A stretch of DNA of 64,000 nt, from NCBI GenBank assembly GCA_017463145.1, contig JAFTPR010000001.1:60984-124983 (forward strand), in the 5' to 3' direction. Each line of letters begins with the position of its first letter. Position 1 is the first letter of the stretch. The stretch is from Clostridia bacterium. Its GTDB lineage: Bacteria > Bacillota > Clostridia > Christensenellales > Borkfalkiaceae. Shown here in pieces: positions 16,244 through 24,976 of this stretch. Both the position numbers and the translations under genes were made by a program. Below the pieces are notes generated by a model. That model had not been told where the DNA came from. It did no database searches and saw nothing but the letters and a program-made list of their open reading frames with translations.

Positions 16244-17617
16244 ATGGAAACGGAACAAATAACGCAAGAGCAGGACGAACGGCAAGAAAAAAAGCGGAGT
16301 AAAAGACCTCGGAAAGAACGTGCGCCTATGCCCGAAGCGGAGAAACGGTTGCTTCGACGCATTTTTATTCCGATTATTTGTGTCGTGCTTGCCGTGGGCG
16401 TATTCTTTGCGGGGTTCGGCGTGCATGCGCTGACGGTAGATAAAGAATTGCTCATGCTTTTGAAAATCAAGAATAAAATCCAAAGCGAATATTACCAAGA
16501 GATAACGGACAAACAGTTTTACGATACGCTCCTTACCGCAATCAACGAGGACTTACTCGATCCCTATTCCGAGTATATGACGGCAGACGAGTATGCTGCT
16601 ACCCGCTATTCCGCCGAGGGCAATCAAAGCGGCTTGGGGCTTGTATTCAAAACAAGCGATCAAAAAATGCTCGTTTCCCGCGTGGCGGGCAATTCTCCCG
16701 CAGAGGAAGCGGGGTTACTTGCAGGCGATTATTTACAAGCGTTTGGGAAAACGGACGAGGAGCTTGTATACAGCACGCTATTCGACGATTTTTCTGCGTT
16801 TTTGCAAGGCTTTAAAGCGGGCGAGGCGTTTGTGGTGCAAGTCGATCGCGGCGGAGAAACAAAAACGTTTACGTTGGCAAAGAAAACGTACGTAGAGGGC
16901 TACGTTTTCTACCGTACGGCAAATTCGTCCTATCGTTTTACGGGCGCAAAGGCGCTTTCGTTCACGGTGGGCGGCGCGCCTCTTGCCGCATTGCCCGAGG
17001 ATACGGCGTATATACGTTTGACGCATTTTAACGGCGAGGCGGATATACAATTTGATACCGCAATGGATAAATTTAAGGCAGATAAGAAGAAGCATTTAAT
17101 TCTTGATTTGCGCGGCAACGGCGGCGGGTATATGAGTATTTTGCAAAGTATCGCCCAATATTTTTGCAAAAGCTCGGATAAGCTGTTCCCCGTCGTGAGC
17201 ATAGCCGATTACGGCGAACGGACGGAGAGCTTCAAAGCAAAAGGCAATAAGTACAAGGAGTATTTTAAAACGGACAGCCGTGTTTGCGTGCTTGCAGACG
17301 ATTCCTCCGCTTCCGCTTCCGAGGTGTTGCTTGGATGTATGCTTGACTACGGCGCGACGGCGTATGCAGACGTGTGTTTGTTCGAGCGGGACGGCGTGGC
17401 GAAAACGTATGGTAAGGGCATTATGCAAACGACCTTCCCGTTTGGGATAGGGAAAGTGGATGCAATTAAACTGACGACGGCGACACTCCGTTGGCCTGTC
17501 AGCGGTACTTGCATACACGGGCGGGGGATTTTGCCTCAGGACGGTGTGCAAGTAGGCGGCGAAAACATCTTGGATGATAAAGAAATAGAGGAAGCAATAC
17601 AAATATTTTTCAATTAA
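16244..17617 (+). CDS. C-terminal processing peptidase (S41 family)
   Basis: 457-residue membrane-anchored serine protease. A charged cytosolic N-terminus is followed by one transmembrane segment (IIPICVVLAVGVFFAGF-like, about residues 38-60), a PDZ domain (around SGLGLVFK to GDYLQAFG), then the S41 core. Catalytic Ser is in DSSASASE (about Ser355) and the Lys/Gln pair is GKGIMQ (Lys391, Gln395). The Ser-Lys spacing is longer than in CtpB. GGAGGG before this ATG selects it over an in-frame ATG 21 nt upstream. Likely substrates are extracytoplasmic. Confidence 0.9.
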   Translation: METEQITQEQDERQEKKRSKRPRKERAPMPEAEKRLLRRIFIPIICVVLAVGVFFAGFGVHALTVDKELLMLLKIKNKIQSEYYQEITDKQFYDTLLTAINEDLLDPYSEYMTADEYAATRYSAEGNQSGLGLVFKTSDQKMLVSRVAGNSPAEEAGLLAGDYLQAFGKTDEELVYSTLFDDFSAFLQGFKAGEAFVVQVDRGGETKTFTLAKKTYVEGYVFYRTANSSYRFTGAKALSFTVGGAPLAALPEDTAYIRLTHFNGEADIQFDTAMDKFKADKKKHLILDLRGNGGGYMSILQSIAQYFCKSSDKLFPVVSIADYGERTESFKAKGNKYKEYFKTDSRVCVLADDSSASASEVLLGCMLDYGATAYADVCLFERDGVAKTYGKGIMQTTFPFGIGKVDAIKLTTATLRWPVSGTCIHGRGILPQDGVQVGGENILDDKEIEEAIQIFFN

Positions 17618-17642
17618 AGGCAGGCAGGTATGCGTTGAATAC

Positions 17643-17673
17643 AAAACCGCGAACGGTAAACGCTCGCGGTTTT
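17643..17673 (+). terminator. terminator of the S41 peptidase gene
   Basis: AAAACCGCGA (17643-17652) pairs with TCGCGGTTTT (17664-17673). The rest of the gap to 17800 shows no gene. Confidence 0.75.
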
Positions 17674-17801
17674 GCAATTATATATGGAGGTCTTCCTTGG
17701 AATAAGGAAACGGATAAGCTATGTGCTTATTATAAAGGGTCAATGCGATAAATGCATAGCAAAAAAGTGATAATTGGACGAAAAGTAAAAGAAAAAGAAA
17801 A

Positions 17802-17827
17802 TCCCGCGACGCATAAGCGCCGCGGGA
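17802..17827 (-). terminator. terminator of tkt
   Basis: TCCCGCG/CGCGGGA stem with a 12-nt loop, followed on the minus strand by TTTTCTTTTTC. Confidence 0.75.
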
Positions 17828-17843
17828 AAATGGTTGTTTGCGT

Positions 17844-19844
17844 TTATTTTGTTTTCTCGATGGAAGCAAGGGCTTTTTCCACTACGTTTTCTACGGTGAA
17901 ACCGAAGTGGGGGAAAAGCTTGCCCGCGGGCGCGGACGCACCGAACGTGTTCATGCTCACGATTTCGCCGCAATAGCCTGCATACTTATACCAGCTGTAA
18001 GGCGAACCTGCTTCTACGCATACTCTTGCTTTCACTTCACAAGGCAATACCTGCTTCTTGTATTCGCAAGGTTGCTTTTCGAATTCTTCGATACAAGGCA
18101 TAGAAACGACGCGTGCCTTTACGCCCTGTTCTGCCAAAACCGCTTTCGCTTTCACGCAAAGCTCTACCTCCGAGCCTGTACCGATCAAGAGTACGTCGGG
18201 CGTACCCTCGCAATCTTCCAGCACGTAGCCGCCTTTAAGCGCTTCCTTGCCGCTGTTGTCGTATTGGGGCAGGGTCTGACGGGAAAGTACCAAAACGGTG
18301 GGTTCTTGACCGCTGAGCGCAGATACCCAAGCCGCCGCCGTTTCCTTGCCGTCGGCAGGGCGGTATACTTTCATACCGGGAATGGAACGGAGCATAATAA
18401 GCTGTTCTACGGGTTGATGCGTAGGTCCGTCCTCGCCAACGCCGATCGAATCGTGCGTCATAATATACGTGACGGGCAATTTCATAAGCGCGGACAAACG
18501 CATAGCGGGCTTGCAATAATCGGAGAATACGAAGAACGTTGCGCAGTACGCTTGCAGACCGCCGTGAAGCTGCATACCGTTCACAATTGCCGCCATAGCG
18601 TGTTCACGGATACCGAAGTGGATATTTCTGCCCGAGAAATCGCAAGGGGAGAACGTGCCGTAAGTGATTTCGTCCGTGTCTTTCATATCCGAAAGGTTGG
18701 AGGGAGCAAGGTCAGCAGAACCTCCGATAAGCGTAGGCATTACGCTTGCGAGTTTATTGAGTACTTTTGCGGAGGTTTGGCGGGTAGCCATAGGTTTCTC
18801 GAAATCGTATAAGCCTTCCAGCGTTTCAAAATCGGGCTTCTCGCCGGACATGGCTTTTTTGTATTCTTCCGCAAGCTCGGGATATTGATTTTCGTAATCG
18901 ATCATCATCTTCTTCCAATGCACTTCCGCGTTCTTGCCCGAATCGGCTGCTTCTTTGCAATGATCGAATACTTCTTGGGGAACTTCAAAAGGAGGATATT
19001 CCCAGCCGAGCTTTTCTTTGGATTTTTGAAGATTGTCCGCTCCCAAAGGCGCGCCGTGGCATTTTGCCGAGCCTTCGAGGGGCGAGCCGAACCCGATACG
19101 GGTGTGGCAAATGATGACCGAGGGTTTCTCCGTGTTTTCTTTCGCTTTTGCGATTGCATTGTTTAATGCGTCGATATCGTCGGGAGAACATACGAGGTCT
19201 ACGTGAAGTACCTGCCAATTCTGTGCCGCAAAACGCGCGCCGACGTTTTCTTTGAACGTAACGTCCGTATCACCCTCAATCGTGATGTCGTTGTCGTCAT
19301 AGAGGAGGATCAGCTTGCCGAGCTTATGCGTACCGGCAAACGAACAAGCTTCGTAGGAAATACCTTCTTCCAAGCACCCGTCGCCGCAGATAGCGTAGGT
19401 GTAGTGGTCAACTACGGGGAAGCCGGGGCGATTGTATTTCGCCGCAAGGTTCGCTTCCGCAAGCGCCATACCGACGGCGTTTGCAATGCCTTGTCCCAAA
19501 GGACCTGTCGTTGTTTCCACGCCTACCGTGTGACCGTATTCCGGATGACCGGGCGTTTTTGAGCCGAATTGACGGAAGTTCATCAAATCGTCTTTCGTTA
19601 AGCCGTACCCGTAGAGATACAAAAGCGAATAGTCGAGCATAGAGCCGTGACCTGCGGAAAGTACGAATCTGTCGCGGTTATCCCACTTGGGGTCGCGGGG
19701 GTTGAACTTCAAGAAGTTCTGATAAAGCGCATACGCAATAGGCGCGCAACCCATAGGCAAGCCAGGATGTCCCGATTTTGCGGCTTCGATCGCTTCCGCC
19801 GATAAAATTCTTATCGCGTTGATGGTGGTTTTCTGTACGTCCAT
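17844..19844 (-). CDS. tkt: transketolase
   Basis: Thiamine-diphosphate enzyme of the non-oxidative pentose phosphate pathway; 666 residues, full length. The N-terminal pyrophosphate domain has HPGLPMGCAP, the GDG motif (CGDGCLEEGISYEA) and DDNDITIEG. The pyrimidine domain has FGIREHAMAAIVNGM with its conserved Glu and the substrate-binding THDSIGVGEDGPTHQPVEQ. A C-terminal domain follows. AGGAGA precedes the ATG. It lies 33 nt downstream of the phosphohexomutase gene on the same strand without a terminator between, so they form an operon. Confidence 0.98.
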   Translation of the reverse strand: MDVQKTTINAIRILSAEAIEAAKSGHPGLPMGCAPIAYALYQNFLKFNPRDPKWDNRDRFVLSAGHGSMLDYSLLYLYGYGLTKDDLMNFRQFGSKTPGHPEYGHTVGVETTTGPLGQGIANAVGMALAEANLAAKYNRPGFPVVDHYTYAICGDGCLEEGISYEACSFAGTHKLGKLILLYDDNDITIEGDTDVTFKENVGARFAAQNWQVLHVDLVCSPDDIDALNNAIAKAKENTEKPSVIICHTRIGFGSPLEGSAKCHGAPLGADNLQKSKEKLGWEYPPFEVPQEVFDHCKEAADSGKNAEVHWKKMMIDYENQYPELAEEYKKAMSGEKPDFETLEGLYDFEKPMATRQTSAKVLNKLASVMPTLIGGSADLAPSNLSDMKDTDEITYGTFSPCDFSGRNIHFGIREHAMAAIVNGMQLHGGLQAYCATFFVFSDYCKPAMRLSALMKLPVTYIMTHDSIGVGEDGPTHQPVEQLIMLRSIPGMKVYRPADGKETAAAWVSALSGQEPTVLVLSRQTLPQYDNSGKEALKGGYVLEDCEGTPDVLLIGTGSEVELCVKAKAVLAEQGVKARVVSMPCIEEFEKQPCEYKKQVLPCEVKARVCVEAGSPYSWYKYAGYCGEIVSMNTFGASAPAGKLFPHFGFTVENVVEKALASIEKTK

Positions 19845-19877
19845 TTTATTCTCCTATATAATTAAATATTTTTTCGT

Positions 19878-21476
19878 TTATTGTTTGGGCGCAATGCGTC
19901 CGCAAGCTATAAATTTTTCCGTAAGCTCCGATTTTTTCGCTGTTCTCCAAGCCTCGATAGAGTTGATAAACGGGGTAACGTCGAAGAAGTCGTATTTGCG
20001 GAGGAAATAATACAAGTCTTTTACAATTTTGATAAGCCCGTCTTTTCTATTGCTTTCGACGTTGATTGGAAGAACGGGGTCGTGCAAACTCATTCTGAGC
20101 AACGCCCAACCGTCGCCGTGATGTTCGTCGTAGCAAAGACGGAAACCCTCGTGGTTGTCCTTGGCGGGCGTGGCGTAGTTGAGCGTTGCCGCATACGCCG
20201 TAAAGTCGTCAATGACCTGTTTTCCGAGCGTTTTGAAATCTACGCCGTTTTTGAATTTCAAACGAAGCTCCTGCGCCTCTTCGGGCATTTCGAGTGTTTC
20301 AATAAGGTCGGTTAAATTTTTACCCTCTTTGGCAAGCTTTGCCATGGCAATCAAAAGCCGCGTAATCAAATATGCGCCGTCGTCAAGGAAATGGTTTTCT
20401 AAAAGCGCCGCATGTCCGCTCGTTTCGATTGCAAGGGGCGCATACTCGCCCGATTCGTTTAAACGGATTGCTTCGTTGATAACGTTCTTATAGCCTCTTT
20501 TGAAACGGTGATGTTTTCCGCCGAGCGCTGTGATGAATTTTGCTAAGCCGTCCGAAGTGACGGAATCGGTGACGATCGTACCCGCCCGTTCTTGAAGCAA
20601 AATGGCAGAGATGAGGGCGATCATACGGTTGCGGTTGATCTCCGCGCCGTCCTTGTCCACCGCGCCTACTCTGTCCACGTCCGTATCGAAAATAATGCCG
20701 AGGTCTGCGTTCGCCTTGACGGTCGCTTCGCAAATGGAGCGCATAGCTTCCGTGTTTTCGGGGTTGGGAATATGGTTGGGAAAGCTCCCGTCGGGGTTGA
20801 GGAATTGCGAACCCGTTGTGTCTGCGCCGAGGGGCGTAAGTACTTTGTCGGCGTAGAACCCGCCTGCGCCGTTGCCTGCATCTACGATAATACGTTTGCC
20901 TTTGAGGGGCGTTTCTTCGCCTGTTGCCGTGCGTACCGCTTTCACAAGGGCAGCTGCGTAATCGTCGAGATAGGGCGCTTCTGTCGTTTCGCCCGGCGTA
21001 TTTACTTCCGCGAAACGGTAGCTTGCCGCATATTCAAGAATTTCTTTTACGTCGGAAGCTTCCAACCCGCCGTTGTGCGAGAAGAATTTTAAGCCGTTGC
21101 GGTTAAATGGCAAATGGCTCGCCGTAATCATAATCGCGCCGTGGCAATACTGCTCGTTCATCTTATCGACGTCCTTTAAAAGGGCGAACATGGAGGGCGT
21201 AGTGGAAATCCCTGTAACGAGCGCGTCGTGACCCGTTGTGGTGATACCCGCTACCACCGCCTTACACAAAGCGGGAGCGGACAGACGGGAATCGTATCCG
21301 ACGGCTACTCTGACCGTCGTTTTACCCGTGTGGGAAATGAGCCATACGCAAAATGCTTTCGCAATGTTTGCCGCGGCTTCTTCGGTAAGGGTAATCGGCT
21401 CGCCCTCGATTCCTTCAAGCGCAACGCCGCGTACGTCCGTACCGTTTCTCAAATTCAGATAATCTTGTAACGTCAT
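19878..21476 (-). CDS. phosphoglucomutase/phosphomannomutase family protein
   Basis: 532-residue alpha-D-phosphohexomutase that interconverts sugar 1- and 6-phosphates. The phosphoserine loop is TASHLPFNRNGLKFF (Ser120), where the usual TASHNP has Leu for Asn. The metal loop is FDTDVDRVG (DxDxDR) and the sugar-binding loop is IETSGHAAL (ExSGH). The C-terminal phosphate-binding domain is less clear. AAGGAAAC lies upstream of the ATG. First gene of an operon with tkt, which fits hexose/pentose phosphate metabolism; substrate preference is not readable. Confidence 0.9.
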   Translation of the reverse strand: MTLQDYLNLRNGTDVRGVALEGIEGEPITLTEEAAANIAKAFCVWLISHTGKTTVRVAVGYDSRLSAPALCKAVVAGITTTGHDALVTGISTTPSMFALLKDVDKMNEQYCHGAIMITASHLPFNRNGLKFFSHNGGLEASDVKEILEYAASYRFAEVNTPGETTEAPYLDDYAAALVKAVRTATGEETPLKGKRIIVDAGNGAGGFYADKVLTPLGADTTGSQFLNPDGSFPNHIPNPENTEAMRSICEATVKANADLGIIFDTDVDRVGAVDKDGAEINRNRMIALISAILLQERAGTIVTDSVTSDGLAKFITALGGKHHRFKRGYKNVINEAIRLNESGEYAPLAIETSGHAALLENHFLDDGAYLITRLLIAMAKLAKEGKNLTDLIETLEMPEEAQELRLKFKNGVDFKTLGKQVIDDFTAYAATLNYATPAKDNHEGFRLCYDEHHGDGWALLRMSLHDPVLPINVESNRKDGLIKIVKDLYYFLRKYDFFDVTPFINSIEAWRTAKKSELTEKFIACGRIAPKQ

Positions 21477-21537
21477 TTTTTTGTTTCCTTATGACTTTTT
21501 CGGGTTGTTCCGTCATGAAACGGAATACCTCTTATAT

Positions 21538-21566
21538 ATTATAACGGATTTAAACGAGTTTTTCAA
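21538..21566 (-). promoter_or_regulatory. promoter of the phosphohexomutase-tkt operon
   Basis: Minus strand TTGAAA (21566-21561), 17 bp, TATAAT (21543-21538). Confidence 0.8.
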
Positions 21567-21638
21567 GTCTTTTACGGAAAAAAGTCGTAAAAAAATTCCG
21601 CGGTCGAAAATTTTTTTTCGTTTGTCTTGCGTAGGGGC

Positions 21639-21667
21639 TTGTTTTTTTCTGTTTCGAGTGCTATAAT
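21639..21667 (+). promoter_or_regulatory. promoter of the cobalamin riboswitch transcript
   Basis: TTGTTT (21639-21644), 17 bp, TATAAT (21662-21667). Confidence 0.65.
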
Positions 21668-21761
21668 AAAGACGGTAGCCAAGTCAATTGACCCGAACCC
21701 GCGCAAAAAAGACGGCTTTGGGGCTGGTTCGTATTATATTGCTTTGGTTAACATACCAATT

Positions 21762-21915
21762 TTCGGTACGCCTTTTGCGGAAGGCGTTTAATAGGGAAGA
21801 GGGATTTTTGCCCCGCTGCCCCCGCAACCGTAAGAACGCTTGCTTTTATTCACTGCGTAAGTGGGAAGGATAAAGGCGCAAACGGGCGTTGTAAGCCGGG
21901 AGACCTGCCGAGAAT
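21762..21915 (+). promoter_or_regulatory. cobalamin (B12) riboswitch
   Basis: Conserved pieces appear in order: AATAGGGAAG (from about 21790), CCGCTGCCCCCGCAACCGTAA, CACTGCGTAAGTGGGAAGG with its hairpin, and the B12 box AAGCCGGGAGACCTGCCG (about 21893-21910). The arrangement matches the class I cobalamin element. It lies in the 5' leader of a DUF4430 lipoprotein and an ECF S component, so both should be shut off when cobalamin is abundant. The aptamer edges are approximate. Confidence 0.92.
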
Positions 21916-21956
21916 TGCAGAAAAAACGATTTTCGAGGGGATGCGAAACGCGTTTG

Positions 21957-21981
21957 AAAAGTTGCCCGTTCGGGCTTTTTT
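21957..21981 (+). terminator. riboswitch expression-platform terminator
   Basis: AAAAG..GCCC, loop GTTC, GGGC followed by six T. An upstream AACGGGCG (about 21881-21888) is complementary to part of TTGCCCGTT and could form the competing structure. Confidence 0.7.
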
Positions 21982-22048
21982 CGCTATGCTTTTTTATTCG
22001 CCTTCCAATCGTTGAAAGAGGCGAATTTTTATTTTTTGGAGGCGTGTT

Positions 22049-22489
22049 ATGAAACGCAAATCGGTATCTTTGTTCCTTTTTATCATTGCGGTGTTTTTTG
22101 CCGTGGCTTGCGGAAAAGTGGATAGCTCGGTCAACCCCGAAACGGTAATAGCAAGCGTTGAAAAGACAACGGAGGATCTCGTTGTTATCAAGGTCGACAC
22201 GGCGGGCGATTGCGAATATCTCGTGGATATTATGGCGTATTTACAGGATAAAGAAGCGTTGACGTTTACAACGGACGGGGCGGGTATGGTTTCGGGAATC
22301 AACGGTCAAACAAACCCCGCCGATTTTAGCTGTTGTTGGATGCTGTATACTTCGGATACCGAGCTTTCCAATGCGGCTTGGGGGACGGTGAGCGTGGACG
22401 GCGTTACGTATCAAAGCGCAGCGTTCGGCGCAGAGGCGTTGCCCGTAGCGGACGGGACGTATTACGTTTGGCAGTATAGGAAATTTTAA
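22049..22489 (+). CDS. DUF4430-type lipoprotein, cobalamin-regulated
   Basis: 146 residues. Signal peptide with lipobox VAC at about residues 19-21 (hydrophobic core FLFIIAVFFAVAC), so it is predicted to be anchored outside the membrane after Lgt/LspA processing. The rest resembles DUF4430, a beta-grasp domain related to the C-terminal part of transcobalamin: YLVDIMAYLQDKEALTF, GMVSGINGQTN and a final GTYYVWQYRKF. GGAGG lies upstream. Together with the riboswitch and the adjacent S component, a cobalamin-binding surface role is likely (inference). Confidence 0.8.
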   Translation: MKRKSVSLFLFIIAVFFAVACGKVDSSVNPETVIASVEKTTEDLVVIKVDTAGDCEYLVDIMAYLQDKEALTFTTDGAGMVSGINGQTNPADFSCCWMLYTSDTELSNAAWGTVSVDGVTYQSAAFGAEALPVADGTYYVWQYRKF

Positions 22490-22490
22490 T

Positions 22491-23018
22491 ATGAAGCGGT
22501 TCAACGTAGCAAAGGAATGTACTTATATCGCCGTGTTTGTTGCGCTTGCGATTGCGGGGCAACTCGCGCTGTCCGTTTTGCCGAACGTCGAGGTAGTCAC
22601 CGTACTGTTTGTGTGTTATGCATTCGTATTCGGCGTGCGGCGGGGAATGGTTGCGGCAACGGCATTTTCCTTATTGCGGCAGCTCGTTTTCGGCTTTTTT
22701 CCAACGGTGCTTGCGCTCTATCTTATCTATTATAACGTTCTTGCGCTTTCTTTCGGACTGCTCGGTCGGTGCAAAGCGAGGGGGTGGAAGACTTTGTCTT
22801 TTGCTGTTTTGCTTGCTTGTGTTTGCACGGCGGGTTTTACTCTTTTGGATAACGTACTCACGCCGCTTTGGTACGGGTATACGAAGCGCGCGGCACAGCT
22901 GTATTTTGCGGCCTCTTTGCCGATTATGGCAACACATCTTCTCTCCGTTTTTATCACCGTTGCGCTGCTCTTTTTTCCGCTCACGAAAGCCTTTGCAACA
23001 GTCCGTAGCGGTTTGTGA
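22491..23018 (+). CDS. ECF transporter S component, probably for cobalamin or a precursor
   Basis: 175-residue hydrophobic protein with about six transmembrane segments. The N-terminus (KECTYIAVFVALAIAGQLALSVLP) has the small-residue-rich helix that S components use to contact EcfT. No dedicated ATPase is next to it, so it should be a group II system sharing a common EcfAA'T. It starts 1 nt after the DUF4430 lipoprotein stop and is under the cobalamin riboswitch, which is the basis for the substrate call (CbrT-like role). The match to CbrT itself was not testable here. Confidence 0.75.
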   Translation: MKRFNVAKECTYIAVFVALAIAGQLALSVLPNVEVVTVLFVCYAFVFGVRRGMVAATAFSLLRQLVFGFFPTVLALYLIYYNVLALSFGLLGRCKARGWKTLSFAVLLACVCTAGFTLLDNVLTPLWYGYTKRAAQLYFAASLPIMATHLLSVFITVALLFFPLTKAFATVRSGL

Positions 23019-23049
23019 GAAAAATTTTGCGTAATTTACCGAAAAGATA

Positions 23050-23078
23050 TTGACATTTCGTTTGTTTTGCTGTAAAAT
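23050..23078 (+). promoter_or_regulatory. promoter of the PH-domain protein gene
   Basis: TTGACA (23050-23055), 17 bp, TAAAAT (23073-23078). Confidence 0.75.
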
Positions 23079-23128
23079 AATAACAAGGAATTTATAAATT
23101 CACGAAAAAGTTTTGGAGAACGGCATTT

Positions 23129-23602
23129 ATGGCGAAGTATATCGAAAACAATTTGTATGAAAACGAGTTAATCGTGGAAAAAGCAAAACGAAGCGGGTGG
23201 GAATTGCTCGGAAGATGGGTTTTCGGGATTCTGTTTTGTTGGTTGCTTTTGATTCCGCTGATTATTGCAATCAAGGAAACCGTCGTATTTACGCATACGG
23301 AGCTTGCCATCACCAATAAGCGTATCGTGCGCAAATCGGGCGTGTTCAACACCAAGGCTTTCGACGCGCCTATCAATAAAATTCTCAACGTGTACGTGGT
23401 TACGACGTTTTGGGGCAGAGTGTTCAACACGAACATTATCCGTATTACGACGGCGTATGGCGTGATTGTGGACAGAATTCGGGATGCAAACGAATTTAAG
23501 AACAAAATTCTTTCGCAAATGGACGATTTCGACGAGTCCCGTCTTGCCCGTCAAGCTGGTTGGACGGCGCAAGCGATCGCGGGCGGCAATATCAAAAATT
23601 GA
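23129..23602 (+). CDS. bacterial PH-domain (DUF304-like) membrane protein
   Basis: 157 residues. One hydrophobic hairpin near the N-terminus (GRWVFGILFCWLLLIPLIIAI, here abbreviated) is followed by a compact bPH_2-type domain. The typical strand pattern is TELAITNKRIVRKSGVF, then APINKILNVYV and IIRITTAYGVIVDRI, and the domain ends in a helix (DANEFKNKIL). The function of these proteins is not established. TTGGAGAAC precedes the ATG. Single gene with its own promoter and terminator. Confidence 0.8.
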   Translation: MAKYIENNLYENELIVEKAKRSGWELLGRWVFGILFCWLLLIPLIIAIKETVVFTHTELAITNKRIVRKSGVFNTKAFDAPINKILNVYVVTTFWGRVFNTNIIRITTAYGVIVDRIRDANEFKNKILSQMDDFDESRLARQAGWTAQAIAGGNIKN

Positions 23603-23608
23603 TCGAGA

Positions 23609-23635
23609 GGCGGGGCTTTTGGCTCTGCCTTTTTT
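23609..23635 (+). terminator. terminator of the PH-domain gene
   Basis: 8-bp stem GGCGGGGC/GCTCTGCC (with two G-U pairs), loop TTTTG, six T. Confidence 0.85.
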
Positions 23636-23685
23636 AAAATCAAAAGAATTCCACAAAAAAAGTAAAGATTTTTCACGGCAAAAAC

Positions 23686-23714
23686 TTGCAATTCCTTTTG
23701 GAATTTGCTACAAT
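23686..23714 (+). promoter_or_regulatory. promoter of the uridylyltransferase gene
   Basis: TTGCAA (23686-23691), 17 bp, TACAAT (23709-23714). TAAGGAGC lies before the ATG. Confidence 0.8.
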
Positions 23715-23746
23715 AAGTAAAAAGATTAAGTAAGGAGCTTTTAATT

Positions 23747-24976
23747 ATGACCTACGAACAAGCGAAAGCACTTTTGGAAAGCAAAGGACAGGAACAACTT
23801 TTGCGTTACTATGACGAACTGAATGAAGCGGGTAAACAAAATCTGCTTACGGCAATCGACAATATCAGTTGGGATTTTGAGGAAGCCTTGGCAAATCCCG
23901 TTGATATGAGCGGAAAGGGCAGAGATATCAAACCCATAAGCGGGCTTCGTTTGCCGCAGATAGAAGCAAGAAAAGCGGAGTTTGAAAAGCTCGGCGTGGA
24001 AGCGATCAAGGCGGGCAAGGTAGCCGCCGTGCTTTTGGCGGGCGGTATGGGTACGCGCTTGGGCGTAGACGGTCCGAAAGGCGCGTACGATATCGGCGTG
24101 ACCAAACCTTTGTACATTTTTGAACAGCAAATGAAAAATTTGGCGGAAGTCAACAAAAAATGCGGCGTTTTCGTGCCCCTCTACATTATGACGAGTGATA
24201 AAAACCACGAACAGACGACGGCGTTTTGGAAAGAGCACGGGTATTTCGGCTATCCTGAAACGGAAGTGAAGTTTTTCAAGCAAGATATGGCGCCCGCTGT
24301 CGATTTCAACGGTAAAATTTTCTTGGAAAAGAAAGATACGCCCGCGCTTTCCCCCAACGGCAACGGCGGTTGGTTCGGGTCAATGAAGCGCGCGGGACTT
24401 GTGGACGACCTCAAAAAACGCGGCGTGGAATGGTTGAATATTTACGCGGTGGATAACGTATTGCAACGTATTGCCGACCCCGTATTTGTAGGCGCAACGA
24501 TTGAAAGCGGCGTAAACTGCGGCGCAAAGGTTATTTGTAAGACGAACCCGTATGAAAAAGTGGGCGTGTTGTGTATGGACGGCAATCAGCCCGATATTAT
24601 CGAATATTACGAGCTGACGGACGAAATGGCAAATCAAAAGGACGAAAACGGCGATCTTGCGTATCTGTATGGCGCGATTATGAACTATTTGTTCCGCCTC
24701 TCCAAGTTGGAAGAAATCGTCAATAAGAAAATTCCCGTACATATTGTCGAAAAGAAAATCGAGTGCCTTTGCGAGGACGGCGTGACGAGAAAACCCGAAA
24801 AGGAAAACGGCAAAAAGTTTGAAACGCTTGCGGTTGATCTCATCAAGCCTATGGCAAGCGTGCTTCCGTTCGAGGTCGTAAGAGAAAAGGAATTTGCGCC
24901 GATTAAGAATAAGACGGGCGTGGATAGCGTAGAGTCCGCGCGCGAGCTTTTGAAACTGAACGGAGTTGAATTATAA
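23747..24976 (+). CDS. UDPGP-family uridylyltransferase (UAP1-like)
   Basis: 409 residues of the eukaryotic-type UDPGP/UAP family rather than the bacterial GalU or GlmU types. It should make a UDP-sugar (UDP-GlcNAc/GalNAc or UDP-Glc) from UTP and a sugar 1-phosphate. Motifs: LLAGGMGTRLGVDGPKGAYD (nucleotide-binding loop), YIMTSDKNHEQT, SPNGNGGWFGSM and LNIYAVDNVL (metal-binding Asp), and KYxK-like VHIVEKKIECLCEDG. Such genes occur in Clostridia but are a minority form in bacteria. The next ORF overlaps by one base (TAATG). Confidence 0.88.
   Translation: MTYEQAKALLESKGQEQLLRYYDELNEAGKQNLLTAIDNISWDFEEALANPVDMSGKGRDIKPISGLRLPQIEARKAEFEKLGVEAIKAGKVAAVLLAGGMGTRLGVDGPKGAYDIGVTKPLYIFEQQMKNLAEVNKKCGVFVPLYIMTSDKNHEQTTAFWKEHGYFGYPETEVKFFKQDMAPAVDFNGKIFLEKKDTPALSPNGNGGWFGSMKRAGLVDDLKKRGVEWLNIYAVDNVLQRIADPVFVGATIESGVNCGAKVICKTNPYEKVGVLCMDGNQPDIIEYYELTDEMANQKDENGDLAYLYGAIMNYLFRLSKLEEIVNKKIPVHIVEKKIECLCEDGVTRKPEKENGKKFETLAVDLIKPMASVLPFEVVREKEFAPIKNKTGVDSVESARELLKLNGVEL

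Noticed and set aside
17635-17752. TTG-started 38-aa ORF after the S41 peptidase gene
   Set aside because: It has a GGCAGG-like site but runs through the terminator hairpin and shows no recognisable protein features.
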